Source of the DNA: Methylobacterium sp. CB376
Lineage (GTDB): Bacteria > Pseudomonadota > Alphaproteobacteria > Rhizobiales > Beijerinckiaceae
Assembly: GCF_029714205.1 (NCBI RefSeq)
Contig: NZ_CP121648.1
Location: 744,001-808,000 of the forward strand
Length of the DNA stretch: 64,000 nucleotides
Direction of reading: 5' to 3'
Numbering within the stretch: position 1 is the stretch's first letter; each line of letters begins with the position of its first letter. Below, one piece after another: positions 40,345 to 49,350 of the stretch. The notes beneath the pieces are model-generated. The model worked only from the letters and a program-made list of their open reading frames with translations. It did not search any database and was not told the origin of the DNA. Position numbers and translations under genes: made by a program.

Positions 40345-41094
40345 ATGTTCAAGACCGGCCGATCCGCCACCGTCCCGGGAGGTTTCGGGGGCGTCCTGTA
40401 CCTGGACTTCCTGGCCGCGCTCGCGGCCAAGCGGCAGACCCGCCACTACCTGGAGATCGGCGTCCATTTCGGGCACACGCTGGCGCGGATTCCCTGCGAC
40501 ACGGCGGTCGGCGTCGATCCGCACTACAGGCTCGACCGGAACGTGACGGCGGGCAAGCGCCGCACCTTCCTGTTCCAGATGACGAGCGACCGCTTCTTCG
40601 CCGAGACCGACCTGCGGGCGCTGCTCGGGGGCGGGGTGGACATGGCCTTCCTGGACGGGCTGCACCAGTTCGAGTTCCTGCTGCGCGACATCGCCCACGC
40701 GGAGGCCGCGAGCGCGCCGAACGGCCTGATCCTGCTGCACGATTGCATGCCGCTCAACGCCGAGATGACGACCCGCGACGCGGAGGCCGAGCGGGAGGAC
40801 GCGCACAAGGCCATGTGGACGGGCGACGTCTGGAAGGTGGTGCCGATCCTGCGCCGCTACCGGCCGGACCTGGAGGTGATCTGCGTCGATTGCCCGCCGA
40901 CCGGCCTCGTCTGCCTCACCAACCTCGACCCGACCTCGCGGGTCCTGCGCGACAACGAGCGCGCCATCGTGCGGGAGTACCGCGAGCTCGCCTCGACCCA
41001 GGAGCAGCTCACCGCGTTCTACGCCGAGAACCCGATCGTGCGCTCCGTCGACATCCTGAACGGGCACGACCACAGCCTGTATTTCCGGGTCTGA
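40345..41094 (+). CDS. Class I SAM-dependent methyltransferase-like protein
   Basis: The 249-residue protein has a Rossmann-type SAM motif (HYLEIGVHFGHTLARI), an acidic residue after the second strand (AVGVDPHY), and MAFLDGLHQFEFLLRDI followed by LILLHDCMPL, as in the Methyltransf_24 group that often acts on sugars or glycans. The tail is less conserved. The substrate is unknown. It converges on polA with a strong hairpin between. Confidence 0.75.
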   Translation: MFKTGRSATVPGGFGGVLYLDFLAALAAKRQTRHYLEIGVHFGHTLARIPCDTAVGVDPHYRLDRNVTAGKRRTFLFQMTSDRFFAETDLRALLGGGVDMAFLDGLHQFEFLLRDIAHAEAASAPNGLILLHDCMPLNAEMTTRDAEAEREDAHKAMWTGDVWKVVPILRRYRPDLEVICVDCPPTGLVCLTNLDPTSRVLRDNERAIVREYRELASTQEQLTAFYAENPIVRSVDILNGHDHSLYFRV

Positions 41095-41132
41095 GGGCGG
41101 GGCCGCGGTCGGCGGCTCGGCACGACCGCGGC

Positions 41133-41172
41133 GGCACCCGCAACACTCCCCGTGCTGAGCGTTGCGGGTGCC
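41133..41172. terminator. 12-bp-stem hairpin between the methyltransferase and polA genes
   Basis: GGCACCCGCAAC and GTTGCGGGTGCC pair perfectly around a 16-nt loop. Placement between convergent genes suggests bidirectional termination. No T tract follows on either strand. Confidence 0.55.
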
Positions 41173-41303
41173 ACATCCGGCGCATCCTGTCGCCCGTGCG
41201 CCAGCAAACCCGGTGCGCGCCCTTGCGCTGATCCGTCCAAACTCGTCATGCCGTGCGCAATCTCATTCGGCAGGACCCGGCGCGGGCGATCGAGGACCGC
41301 CCC

Positions 41304-44300
41304 TCAATGCGCCTCCTGCCAGTTCGCCGCCGCCTTGGCCTCGACGGCGAGCGGCACCGTGAGCCGCACCGCCGGCTGGGGCGCCTCCTCCATCACCCGG
41401 GCGATGATCGGCAGCGCCCGCGCGACCTCGTCCTGCGGCGCCTCGAAGACCAGCTCGTCGTGCACCTGCAGCAGCATGCGGGTGGTGAGCCCCGCCCCGG
41501 CCAGCGCCCCCTCCATCCGCACCATCGCGCGGCGGATGATGTCGGCGGCCGTGCCCTGGATCGGCGCGTTGATCGCCTGCCGCTCCACCGAGGCCCGCTC
41601 CTGCGGGTTGTTGGAGCGGATCTGCGGGTAGTGGCAGACGCGCCCGAACAGGGTGGTCACGTAGCCCTTGTCCCGGCAGGCCTTCTTGGTGTCCTCGATA
41701 TAGGCGCGGATGCCCGGGAAGCGCTCGAAATACTGCTTGATGAAGGCCGAGGCCTCGCCCTGCGGGATGCCGAGCCGGTCGGCGAGGCCGAAGGCCGAGA
41801 TCCCATAGATGATGCCGAAATTGATCGTCTTGGCCCGCCGCCGCAGATCCGGCGTCATCTCGCCCAAGGGGACGCCGAACATCGCCGAGGCGGTCGCCGC
41901 GTGGATGTCGAGCCCGTCCGCGAAGGCCTGGCGCAGCTGCGGGATGTCGGCCATGTGGGCGAGCAGCCGCAGCTCGATCTGGCTGTAATCCGCCGAGATC
42001 AACTGGTGGCCGGCATCCGCCACGAAGGCCTGGCGGATGCGCCGCCCCTCCTCGGTGCGGATCGGAATGTTCTGCAGGTTCGGGTCCGAGGAGGAGAGGC
42101 GCCCGGTCGTGGTGGCGGCGAGCGCGAAGGAGGTGTGGACGCGGTCGCTCTCCCTTTCGGCATGCTCCTGCAGGCTGTCCGTGTAGGTCGATTTGAGCTT
42201 CGAGAGCTGGCGCCATTCCAGGATCTTGCGCGGCAGCGGGTGTCCCTGGGTGGCGAGCTCCTCCAGCAGCGTCGCGGGCGTGGCCCACTGGCCCGACGGC
42301 GTCTTCTTGGCGCCGGGCAGCCCGAGCTTGCCGAACAGGATGTCGCCGATCTGCTTGGGGGAGGAGACCGAGAAGGTCTCGCCGGCCATCTCCTGGATCT
42401 CGGCCTCGAGCCGGGCCAGCGACTGCGAGAAATCCCCCGAGAGGCGGCTCAGCATGTCGCGGTCGACCCGGATGCCCTCCCGCTCCATGCGGGCGAGCAC
42501 CGGCACCAGGGGGCGCTCCAGGGTCTCGTAGACGGTGGCGCGGTGCTCGGCGGCGAGCCGCGGCTTCATCAGGCGCCACAGGCGCAGCGTCACGTCCGCG
42601 TCTTCGGCCGCGTAGGCCGTGGCCTTGTCGAGGGGCACGCGGTCGAAGGTGACCTTGGCCCGGCCCGTGCCCGTCACGTCCGCGAAGGTGATCGGCTGGT
42701 GGCCGAGATGCCGCCGCGCCAGCTCGTCCATGCCGTGCGAGCCCTTGCCGGCATCGAGCACGTAGGAGATCAGCATCGTGTCGTCGTAGGGCTGGATCTC
42801 GATGCCGTGGCGGACGAGCACCAGCCAGTCGTACTTCACGTTCTGCCCGACCTTGAGCACCGCCGGATCCTCCAGCAGCGGCTTCAGGCGGGCCCGCACC
42901 GCGTCCCAGGGGAGCTGGTCGGGGAGCAGCCCCTCGCCGAACAGGTCCTCGCTGCCGCGATGGGCGAGCGGGATGTAGGCGGCGCGGCCGGGCGCCGTGG
43001 CGAGCGAGACGCCGACGAGGTCGGCCCGGTGGGCGTCGAGCGCGTTGGTCTCGGTGTCGACCGCGACCACGCCGGCCTCCGCCGCCTCGGCGATCCAGGC
43101 GTCGAGGCGGTCGAGGCGGGTGATCGTCTCGTAGGAGGCGGTGTCGAACGGCTTCACCGCCTCGGCGGCGCGGGCCGCCACGACTTGGCCGGGGGTCGGC
43201 TCGGCGGGGCCGCGGGGCCTGGGCGGGGCGTCGGGCAGGTCGAGATCCGCGAAGGGATCGGTCTCGGGCGCGGGCGGCGCCGTCGCCTCGTCGCCGAAGA
43301 ACGGGGTCGCGTCGCTGCCGCCCTTCCCGTTGGCGTAGGCGGCGGCGCCCCCGGGGAGCAGGGCCGGATCGGGCCGCACCGCCTCCGGATCGACGTGGAG
43401 CAGCGAGGCGATGCGCCGGGTCAGCGTGTTGAACTCCATCGCCTTCAGGAAGCCGACGAGCCGCTCCGGGTCGGGCTTGCGCAGGCGCAGGGCCTCCAGC
43501 GGCACCGGCACCGGCACCGCCTCGTCCAGGGTGACGAGCCGGCGCGACAGCCGCGCCTGGTCGAGATGCGCGAGCAGCGTCTCGCGGCGCTTGGGCTGCT
43601 TGATCTCGGCCGCCCGCTCCAGCAGCGCCTCCAGGCTCCCGAATTCCTTGAGCAGCGCGGCGGCGGTCTTGAGGCCGATGCCGGGCACGCCCGGGACGTT
43701 GTCGGAAGTGTCCCCGATCAGCGCCAGCGCGTCGCCGATCTGGGCGGGGCTCAAGCCCTCCCAGCGCTCCACGATGGCGGCGGCGTCGAGGTTGCGCTCG
43801 GGCCGGTAGCCGGGCTTGCCCTTCTGCCCGGATTCGAAGTCGTAGAAGCGCACGAGCTCGCCGACGAGCTGCATCAGGTCCTTGTCGGAGGACACGATGA
43901 TGACGCCCGCCCCCCTCGCCTCCGCCTGCCGCGCGTAGGTGGCGATCAGGTCGTCCGCCTCGTAGCGCTCGAGCTCGATCGGCTCCAGGCCGAAGGCCCG
44001 CACCGCCTCCCGCATCAGCGGCATCTGCCGCTTGAGGTCGTCGGGCGCGTCCGGCCGGTGGCCCTTGTAGTCCGGGAAGATCTCCTTGCGGAACGAGCCC
44101 TCCGACTTGTCGAAGACGATGCCGAGATGGCTCGGCTGGATCCCGGCCGCACCCTCCTGCACGAACTGGGCGATCTTGGCGCAGAACAGCCGCACGGCGC
44201 CGGTCGGCATCCCGTCGGAGGGCCGGAAATTGTAGCGCTCGGGCTGGTTGATCGACTGGAAATAGGCCCGGAAGATGAAGGAGGAGCCGTCGACCAGGAG

Positions 44301-44354
44301 CACCTGGTCGCCGGGGCCGACGGGCTTCGTCTCGGGGGCGGGGTCGGCATTCAT
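41304..44354 (-). CDS. polA: DNA polymerase I
   Basis: Pol I fills gaps and removes RNA primers. The 1016-residue protein has three domains: a 5'-3' exonuclease (about 15-300, LLVDGSSFIFRAYFQS, YEADDLIATYA, IGDTSDNVPGVPGIGLKTAA), a 3'-5' exonuclease whose acidic site is kept (VVAVDTETNALDAH), and the family A polymerase (LISADYSQIELRLLAHMADI as motif A, RRRAKTINFGIIYGISAFGL as motif B, LLQVHDELVFEAP as motif C). The Pro-rich linker near 380-430 is longer than in E. coli. The ATG at 44354 begins just before the nuclease domain. Confidence 0.97.
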   Translation of the reverse strand: MNADPAPETKPVGPGDQVLLVDGSSFIFRAYFQSINQPERYNFRPSDGMPTGAVRLFCAKIAQFVQEGAAGIQPSHLGIVFDKSEGSFRKEIFPDYKGHRPDAPDDLKRQMPLMREAVRAFGLEPIELERYEADDLIATYARQAEARGAGVIIVSSDKDLMQLVGELVRFYDFESGQKGKPGYRPERNLDAAAIVERWEGLSPAQIGDALALIGDTSDNVPGVPGIGLKTAAALLKEFGSLEALLERAAEIKQPKRRETLLAHLDQARLSRRLVTLDEAVPVPVPLEALRLRKPDPERLVGFLKAMEFNTLTRRIASLLHVDPEAVRPDPALLPGGAAAYANGKGGSDATPFFGDEATAPPAPETDPFADLDLPDAPPRPRGPAEPTPGQVVAARAAEAVKPFDTASYETITRLDRLDAWIAEAAEAGVVAVDTETNALDAHRADLVGVSLATAPGRAAYIPLAHRGSEDLFGEGLLPDQLPWDAVRARLKPLLEDPAVLKVGQNVKYDWLVLVRHGIEIQPYDDTMLISYVLDAGKGSHGMDELARRHLGHQPITFADVTGTGRAKVTFDRVPLDKATAYAAEDADVTLRLWRLMKPRLAAEHRATVYETLERPLVPVLARMEREGIRVDRDMLSRLSGDFSQSLARLEAEIQEMAGETFSVSSPKQIGDILFGKLGLPGAKKTPSGQWATPATLLEELATQGHPLPRKILEWRQLSKLKSTYTDSLQEHAERESDRVHTSFALAATTTGRLSSSDPNLQNIPIRTEEGRRIRQAFVADAGHQLISADYSQIELRLLAHMADIPQLRQAFADGLDIHAATASAMFGVPLGEMTPDLRRRAKTINFGIIYGISAFGLADRLGIPQGEASAFIKQYFERFPGIRAYIEDTKKACRDKGYVTTLFGRVCHYPQIRSNNPQERASVERQAINAPIQGTAADIIRRAMVRMEGALAGAGLTTRMLLQVHDELVFEAPQDEVARALPIIARVMEEAPQPAVRLTVPLAVEAKAAANWQEAH

Positions 44355-44652
44355 GCGGGGCGGCTCGGTTCCTGACGGGCCGCCCTGACATAGAGCAGGA
44401 GCGCGCCCGCTTGAAGCGAGGGCGAGCGCCGCCCCGCCCGGGCCGCCGGCCCGGCTGCGGCGCGCCGCCGGCCCGCCCGGGCCGGCGGCTGTGATCTGCC
44501 GACACCACCTGCGCGCGAAAGCGCGGCGGCGCCCTCGCGGCGCCTTGACTTGGCCGTGCCGGAGGGCTTCGTCTGGCAGCCGAGACGCTGAAACCGCGGC
44601 GCGCCCGCGCGCCCCCAGGGCCCGCGCGCCCGCCCGAACCCGAGGTCCGGCC

Positions 44653-45126
44653 ATGCGCCCCTCCTGCCTCCTCGCCTCGCTCGCCGCCGGCCTCGCCGTC
44701 GCCTGCGCCGTCACGCCCTCCCTCGCGCGCTCGGCCCGCCAGGAGGTCACCCCGGCGGAGGAGCGGGAATTCCCCTTCGACGCCGACATCCCGGGCTGCC
44801 AGGACGCGGACGTGCTGGAGAAGCTCTCGACGCAATTCGCCGAGAAGGAATCCAAGTTCTGGAACTCGTCGCTGACGATCCTCCGCTACGAGCGGATCGA
44901 GCGCACCGCGTGGCGGCCGTGGGGCCTGGACTTCTACCCGAGGCGCTTCTGCACGGCGGTGGCGACGACCTCGGACGGGGTGCGCCGCCGGGTGGATTAC
45001 TCGGTGCGCGAGAGCCTGGGCATCATCGGCTCGACCTGGGGCGTCGAGTTCTGCGTGCACGGCCTCGACCGCAACCTCGCCTACGCGTACGCCTCGGCGA
45101 CCTCCTGCCGGGAGGCGCGGCCCTGA
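44653..45126 (+). CDS. Secreted protein of unknown function, coupled to RNase T2
   Basis: The 157-residue protein has a signal peptide (LLASLAAGLAVACAVTPSLA) and a mature domain with four cysteines. It reads FPFDADIPGCQDADVLEKL, KFWNSSLTILRYERIER, GLDFYPRRFCTAVATTSDG and GVEFCVHGLDRNLAYAYASA. It is not a named family to me. Its stop overlaps the start of an RNase T2 gene (CTGA), so the two are probably made together; a role as an inhibitor or accessory of that nuclease is conceivable but unproven. Confidence 0.72.
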   Translation: MRPSCLLASLAAGLAVACAVTPSLARSARQEVTPAEEREFPFDADIPGCQDADVLEKLSTQFAEKESKFWNSSLTILRYERIERTAWRPWGLDFYPRRFCTAVATTSDGVRRRVDYSVRESLGIIGSTWGVEFCVHGLDRNLAYAYASATSCREARP

Positions 45127-45770
45127 TCCGCGGACCCGCCCTCGCGCTGGCCGCGGCCCTCGCGGCCGTGCCGGCCGCCGCGCAGGAGCGCGGCGGAACC
45201 CCCGGCCGGTTCGACTTCTACGTCCTGGCGCTGTCCTGGTCGCCGACCTTCTGCGCGCTCACCGGCGAGCGGCGCGGCGACGCGCAATGCGATCCGGGCC
45301 GCAATCCCGGCTTCGTGGTGCACGGGCTGTGGCCCCAATACGACCGCGGCTATCCGAGCGAGTGCGGCGCCTTCCCGCGCCCGCCGTCGCGGCAGGCCCT
45401 GGCCGAGGCCGAGGGGGTGTTCCCGACCGAGGGGCTCGCCCGCTACGAGTGGCGCAAGCACGGCACCTGCTCGGGCGAGGATCCGGCGAGCTATTTCCGC
45501 CTCGCGCGCCGCGCCCGCGACGCCGTCACCATCCCGGAGCGCCTGCGCGGCGGGGAAACGCTGCGCGCGGCGCCGATCGAGGTGGCGCGCCTGTTCGTGA
45601 CCAGCAATCCGGGCCTGCGCCCCGACATGATGTCGGTCACCTGCCGGGCCGGACGCCTGGAGGAGGTGCGGATCTGCTTGTCGAAGGACCTGCGCTCCTT
45701 CACGCCCTGCCCCGACCTGGCGCGGCAGAATTGCCGGGCGGGCGAGGTGACGGCCGCGTCCGGGCCCTGA
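45123..45770 (+). CDS. Ribonuclease T2 family protein, CTG start proposed
   Basis: The 215-residue secreted endoribonuclease carries both T2 active-site blocks, CAS1 in FVVHGLWPQYD and CAS2 in YEWRKHGTCSGE, plus conserved disulfide cysteines. It acts on RNA in the periplasm or outside. The signal peptide (RGPALALAAALAAVPAAAQ) has no ATG, GTG or TTG ahead of it in frame at a sensible place. The CTG at 45123 overlaps the preceding stop as CTGA and gives a complete signal peptide, so it is the best start. A GTG within the signal peptide would destroy it. Confidence 0.85.
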   Translation: MIRGPALALAAALAAVPAAAQERGGTPGRFDFYVLALSWSPTFCALTGERRGDAQCDPGRNPGFVVHGLWPQYDRGYPSECGAFPRPPSRQALAEAEGVFPTEGLARYEWRKHGTCSGEDPASYFRLARRARDAVTIPERLRGGETLRAAPIEVARLFVTSNPGLRPDMMSVTCRAGRLEEVRICLSKDLRSFTPCPDLARQNCRAGEVTAASGP

Positions 45771-45855
45771 GCCGCGCCGGAACCGTCGCCGGCCCCGTGC
45801 TTTGGTCCCCCACCCCGGGGCGGCGCGCCGCCCCGGGCGGCAGAGGGAGACCCGC

Positions 45856-46431
45856 ATGGCGACGAATCCGAGCGACCGGGAGCCCCCGGTCCCCGGCGGT
45901 GGGGCATCCCCCGCGACGGGCGCGGAGGGCGAGGCCCGCCGGACGCGGCTGACCGAGGAGGAGCAGCGGGAACTCGACCGGCGGCTCAGCCGGCCGGACG
46001 GGCCGCGCGCCGACGCGGGCCGCGCGCCCGATCCGGGCGACCTGCCGGGCGAGGCGGACGACGTGCGGGCGGCCTTCGGCACGGCCGGCGCCCCGGCGGA
46101 GGGCGGCTCCCAGGAAGACGGCGGCAAAGGGTCCGGCGGCAAGGGATCCGGGGGCATGGGCGGCGACGGCACCGCGCATTCGGGCATTCTGAGCGCCCCG
46201 GGCGGGAGCGGCGCGACGCCGGTGCGGATCGACGACGTGCCGGCCTCCGAGCGCGGCAACCCGGACGAACTCGCCGCCCGCGGCGATCTCGACCGGCGCA
46301 ACCCGCCGCGGCGGGAGGATACGGGGCCCGGCGGACAGACGGTGTTCTCGAACGCCGCCCGCGAGGGGCGCGAGGCCCCGCGGGACCCGCTGGCATCCCC
46401 GGCCGACCGGGCGGGGGCGAAGCGGGGCTGA
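45856..46431 (+). CDS. Low-complexity hydrophilic protein of unknown function
   Basis: The 191-residue product is rich in Gly, Asp, Pro, Arg and Glu and is probably disordered. A short helical patch (RLTEEEQRELDRRLSRPDG) and a glycine cluster (GGKGSGGKGSGGMGGDG) stand out. Gene status is supported by GGGAGA before the ATG and by normal third-position GC bias. No function can be offered. Confidence 0.6.
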   Translation: MATNPSDREPPVPGGGASPATGAEGEARRTRLTEEEQRELDRRLSRPDGPRADAGRAPDPGDLPGEADDVRAAFGTAGAPAEGGSQEDGGKGSGGKGSGGMGGDGTAHSGILSAPGGSGATPVRIDDVPASERGNPDELAARGDLDRRNPPRREDTGPGGQTVFSNAAREGREAPRDPLASPADRAGAKRG

Positions 46432-46501
46432 GGCGGAGCGGAGGTCCGGGCGCCCGGGCCCGATCCTTGCGACCTCCCCGCTCCTTCAGAACTCCATTCC
46501 T

Positions 46502-46553
46502 TCAGAACTCCATGTCGAGTTCCTCGATCAGAACTCCATGTCGAGTTCCTCGA
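46502..46553. repeat. 26-bp duplication of the 3' end of the GST-like gene
   Basis: Two exact copies (46502-46527 and 46528-46553) span the last eight codons plus the stop. A partial third copy of about 14 bp lies at 46484-46497. Because 26 is not a multiple of 3, the outer copies lie beyond the stop and in another frame. Confidence 0.9.
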
Positions 46554-47184
46554 TCTCCTCGGGCTCGCCCTCCGCCTCGGCGATCCATTCCTGCATCAGG
46601 GGCCAGGCCATGACGTGGTCGCGAAAGGCCGCGCTGCCGGGCGGCAGGCCGACATTGTAGGTGACGAAGCGGGTGCAGACGGGCGCGTACATCGCGTCCG
46701 CGATCGTGGGCGTCGCGCCGAACAGGTAGGGGCCGCCATGCGCGGCGAGCGCCTCCTCCCAGATCTCCACGATGCGCGCGATGTCCGACTGCGCGCCCCC
46801 CCACAGCTTGAAGTCGGTGTAGCGCGCCCGCAGGTTCATCGGCAGGGCCGAGCGCAGGTTCACGAAGCCGCCATGCATCTCGCCGGAGATCGAGCGGCAC
46901 CACGCGCGCTTGACGAGGTCGGCCGGGACGAGGCCGGCCTCCGGGCGCCACTCGTGCAGGTACTGGGCGATCGCCAGCACGTCCCAGACCCGGACCGGGC
47001 CGTGGGTGAGGCGCGGCACCAGGAAGGAGGGCGAGAGGTGCAGGAGTTCGGCGCGGCTCGCCGCGTCGCCGGTCCCCAGCACCTCGACGGTGAAGTCGAG
47101 CCCGGCCATCCGGCAGAGCAGCCAGCCGCGCAGCGACCACGACGAGTAGTTTCGGCTCGATACCGTCAGCGTGGCCTCTGCCAT
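46528..47184 (-). CDS. Glutathione S-transferase family protein
   Basis: The 218-residue protein has an N-terminal thioredoxin-like domain (TVSSRNYSSWSLRGWLLCRM, with Ser/Tyr as candidate thiolate stabilisers) and VPRLTHGPVRVWDVLAIAQY as the cis-Pro and glutathione-binding segment. The C-terminal helical domain includes PYLFGATPTIADAMYAPVC. The substrate is unknown. The ATG at 47184 was chosen because GGAGG lies 6 bp upstream; the ATG two codons earlier is too close to it. The last eight codons (EELDMEF end) are duplicated downstream. Confidence 0.88.
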   Translation of the reverse strand: MAEATLTVSSRNYSSWSLRGWLLCRMAGLDFTVEVLGTGDAASRAELLHLSPSFLVPRLTHGPVRVWDVLAIAQYLHEWRPEAGLVPADLVKRAWCRSISGEMHGGFVNLRSALPMNLRARYTDFKLWGGAQSDIARIVEIWEEALAAHGGPYLFGATPTIADAMYAPVCTRFVTYNVGLPPGSAAFRDHVMAWPLMQEWIAEAEGEPEEIEELDMEF

Positions 47185-47475
47185 GCGCATCCTCCCCCGC
47201 GGGCCCGGCCGGACCCGACCCGGCGTCAGCCCATCCAAGACTCGTGCCGTCAGCGCCGCGACCATAGGGGCAGCCGCCGCGGCGCACTAGACGACGAGAA
47301 TCCAGACCGGCCCGGCCCGGGGTTTGGCACGAGCATCGCATGGCCGGGAGTCAGACGGGCATAGTCCCGGGACCACACCCAACGAAAGTCAGATCGCGGG
47401 AGGGCGAGCGTTGCCTTACGTCTCAGCAGCGGCAAGCGCGTCGGCTCCGGCGTGTGTGCGGGAGTCTTCGGGCTG

Positions 47476-48690
47476 ATGCTCTACGATCTCTTCGAGGTGC
47501 AGTCCGACGCCGCGGCCGCGGCGCGGGGCTGGGGGCGCCTCCTCCACGAGACCGTCACGCCCTGGACGGAGGCGGGCGCCCGGGAGCCGGCCACCTGGGT
47601 GCTGGCGGCGGCCCGGATGATGATGCGCGCCGGCCTCACCCACGTGCGGCCGGCCTACGGCATCGCCGGCGTGCACGTCGGCAACCGCGAGGTGCCGGTG
47701 CGCGAGGAGCCGGTGCTGCGCACCCCCTTCGGCACGCTGCTGCACTTCCGCAAGGACATCGCCTCCGAGCAGCCCCGCGTGCTGGTGGTGGCGCCCCTCT
47801 CGGGCCACTTCGCCACGCTGCTGCGCTCGACCGTGCGCACGCTCCTCGCCGACCACGACGTCTACATCACCGACTGGCACAACGCCCGGGACGTGCCGGT
47901 CGAGGCCGGGCGCTTCGGCTTCGACGACTATGTCGGGCACGTGGTCCGCTTCCTGGAGACGATCGGCGAGGGGGCCCACCTCGTGGCGGTCTGCCAGCCC
48001 TGCGTCCAGGCCCTGGCGGCGGCGGCGGTGATGGCCGAATCGCGCAACGCCGCCCACCCGGCCAGCATGACCCTGATGGCCGGTCCGGTCGACACCCGCA
48101 TCAACCCCACCAAGGTCAACGAACTCGCGACCTCCCGGCCGATCGAGTGGTTCGAGCGCAACCTCATCGGCACCGTGCCGCGCCGCCATGCCGGCGCGGG
48201 CCGCCGCGTCTATCCCGGCTTCGTCCAGCTCATGGCCTTCATGACGATGAACTCGGCCCGGCACATGCACGGCCACATCGACCTGTTCTGGCACATCGCG
48301 CGCGGCGAGGAGGCCAAGGCGGCGCAGATCGAGACCTTCTACGACGAGTACTTCGCCGTGCTGGACCTCGCGGCGGAATTCTACCTCGAGACGGTCAAGA
48401 CCGTGTTCCAGGACGCGACGCTGGCCCGCAACGCCCTGACCTACCGGGGGGCGCCCCTCGACATGCGCGCCATCCGCAGGACCGCGCTGATGACCGTGGA
48501 GGGCGAGCGCGACGACATCTGCTCGGTCGGCCAGACGATGGCGGCGCACGACCTCTGCGCCAGCCTGCGGCCCTTCCGCAAGCGGCACCACCTCCAGGCG
48601 GGGGTCGGGCATTACGGCGTCTTCTCGGGGCGCAAGTGGGAGACCCAGACCTACCCGCTGGTGCGCAACTTCATCCAGTCGAACGCCTGA
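47476..48690 (+). CDS. phaZ: Intracellular poly(3-hydroxybutyrate) depolymerase
   Basis: PhaZ mobilises stored PHB inside the cell. The 404-residue protein matches the intracellular PHB depolymerase family with its C-terminal PHB_depo_C domain. The nucleophile is a Cys in VAVCQPCVQAL (Cys173 by family comparison). Asp and His candidates are in VEGERDDICS and GVGHYGVFSGRKW. Other marks are LHFRKDI, YITDWHNARDVP and GHIDLFWHIARGE. It is divergent from the GST-like gene. A second PHB-type esterase lies at 28021, but they are not linked. Confidence 0.93.
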   Translation: MLYDLFEVQSDAAAAARGWGRLLHETVTPWTEAGAREPATWVLAAARMMMRAGLTHVRPAYGIAGVHVGNREVPVREEPVLRTPFGTLLHFRKDIASEQPRVLVVAPLSGHFATLLRSTVRTLLADHDVYITDWHNARDVPVEAGRFGFDDYVGHVVRFLETIGEGAHLVAVCQPCVQALAAAAVMAESRNAAHPASMTLMAGPVDTRINPTKVNELATSRPIEWFERNLIGTVPRRHAGAGRRVYPGFVQLMAFMTMNSARHMHGHIDLFWHIARGEEAKAAQIETFYDEYFAVLDLAAEFYLETVKTVFQDATLARNALTYRGAPLDMRAIRRTALMTVEGERDDICSVGQTMAAHDLCASLRPFRKRHHLQAGVGHYGVFSGRKWETQTYPLVRNFIQSNA

Positions 48691-48944
48691 CCAGCCGGGT
48701 CGGAGGGCGGTTCATTCAAGAATCGCGCCCCGCGCCCGCCGCGGCGCCGCGCACCCGGTTGGAAATCGTCCCGAACTGGTGTATGGCGCAGCCAGGCGCA
48801 TGCGTGCGCCGGCCTTAGCGGCAATCGCGACGTGCGCTCCTCCCGGTCAGGAACGGCCGGGGTCTGGGGCGCATTCCGGTTCGCCGGATGTCGCAGGACG
48901 GCCCTCGGCCGGCCACGGTTCGAAGAATTCTAGAGGACACACCC

Positions 48945-49238
48945 TTGCAGGTACTCGTTCGGGACAACAACGTCGATCAGGCCCTCCGCGTGCTGAAGAA
49001 GAAGATGCAGCGCGAGGGCATCTTCCGCGAGATGAAGCAGCGGAAGGCCTACGAGAAGCCCTCCGTGCGCAAGGCCCGCGAGAAGGCGGAGGCGGTGCGC
49101 CGCGCCCGCAAGCAGGCGCGCAAGACCGCGATCCGCGAGGGGCTGATCGCTGCGCCGAAGCCGAAGCCCCGCGCCGTCGCGCCCCGCCGCCCGGCGGCCG
49201 CCCCGGCCCCGGCGTCGAGCCCGACCACCACCGCCTGA
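48945..49238 (+). CDS. rpsU: 30S ribosomal protein S21, TTG start
   Basis: S21 helps initiation on the 30S subunit. The core [20 protein letters not shown] followed by [19 protein letters not shown] is diagnostic. The TTG at 48945 is the preferred start because AGAGG lies 8 bp before it and the family begins MQVLVRD; an in-frame ATG at 48888 would add 19 residues not seen in S21. The product has 97 residues, with the long basic Ala/Pro/Lys tail typical of alphaproteobacterial S21. Confidence 0.95.
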   Translation: MQVLVRDNNVDQALRVLKKKMQREGIFREMKQRKAYEKPSVRKAREKAEAVRRARKQARKTAIREGLIAAPKPKPRAVAPRRPAAAPAPASSPTTTA

Positions 49239-49350
49239 GCCCCGCGCCCGGATCGCCGGGCGCATCCCATCCTGACGTCCTCGCGGCGAGGCCCGGCGCA
49301 TGCGCGCGCGGGCCCCGACGTGTGGACGGGCCCTCTCGGGAGATCCGCCC

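Noticed and set aside
41253..44375. Plus-strand open frame of about 1040 codons opposite polA
   Set aside because: It is the antisense shadow of polA caused by high GC; no family motif and no ribosome site.
48888..48944. N-terminal extension of S21 from an upstream ATG
   Set aside because: S21 starts at QVLVRDNN and the ribosome site fits the TTG.
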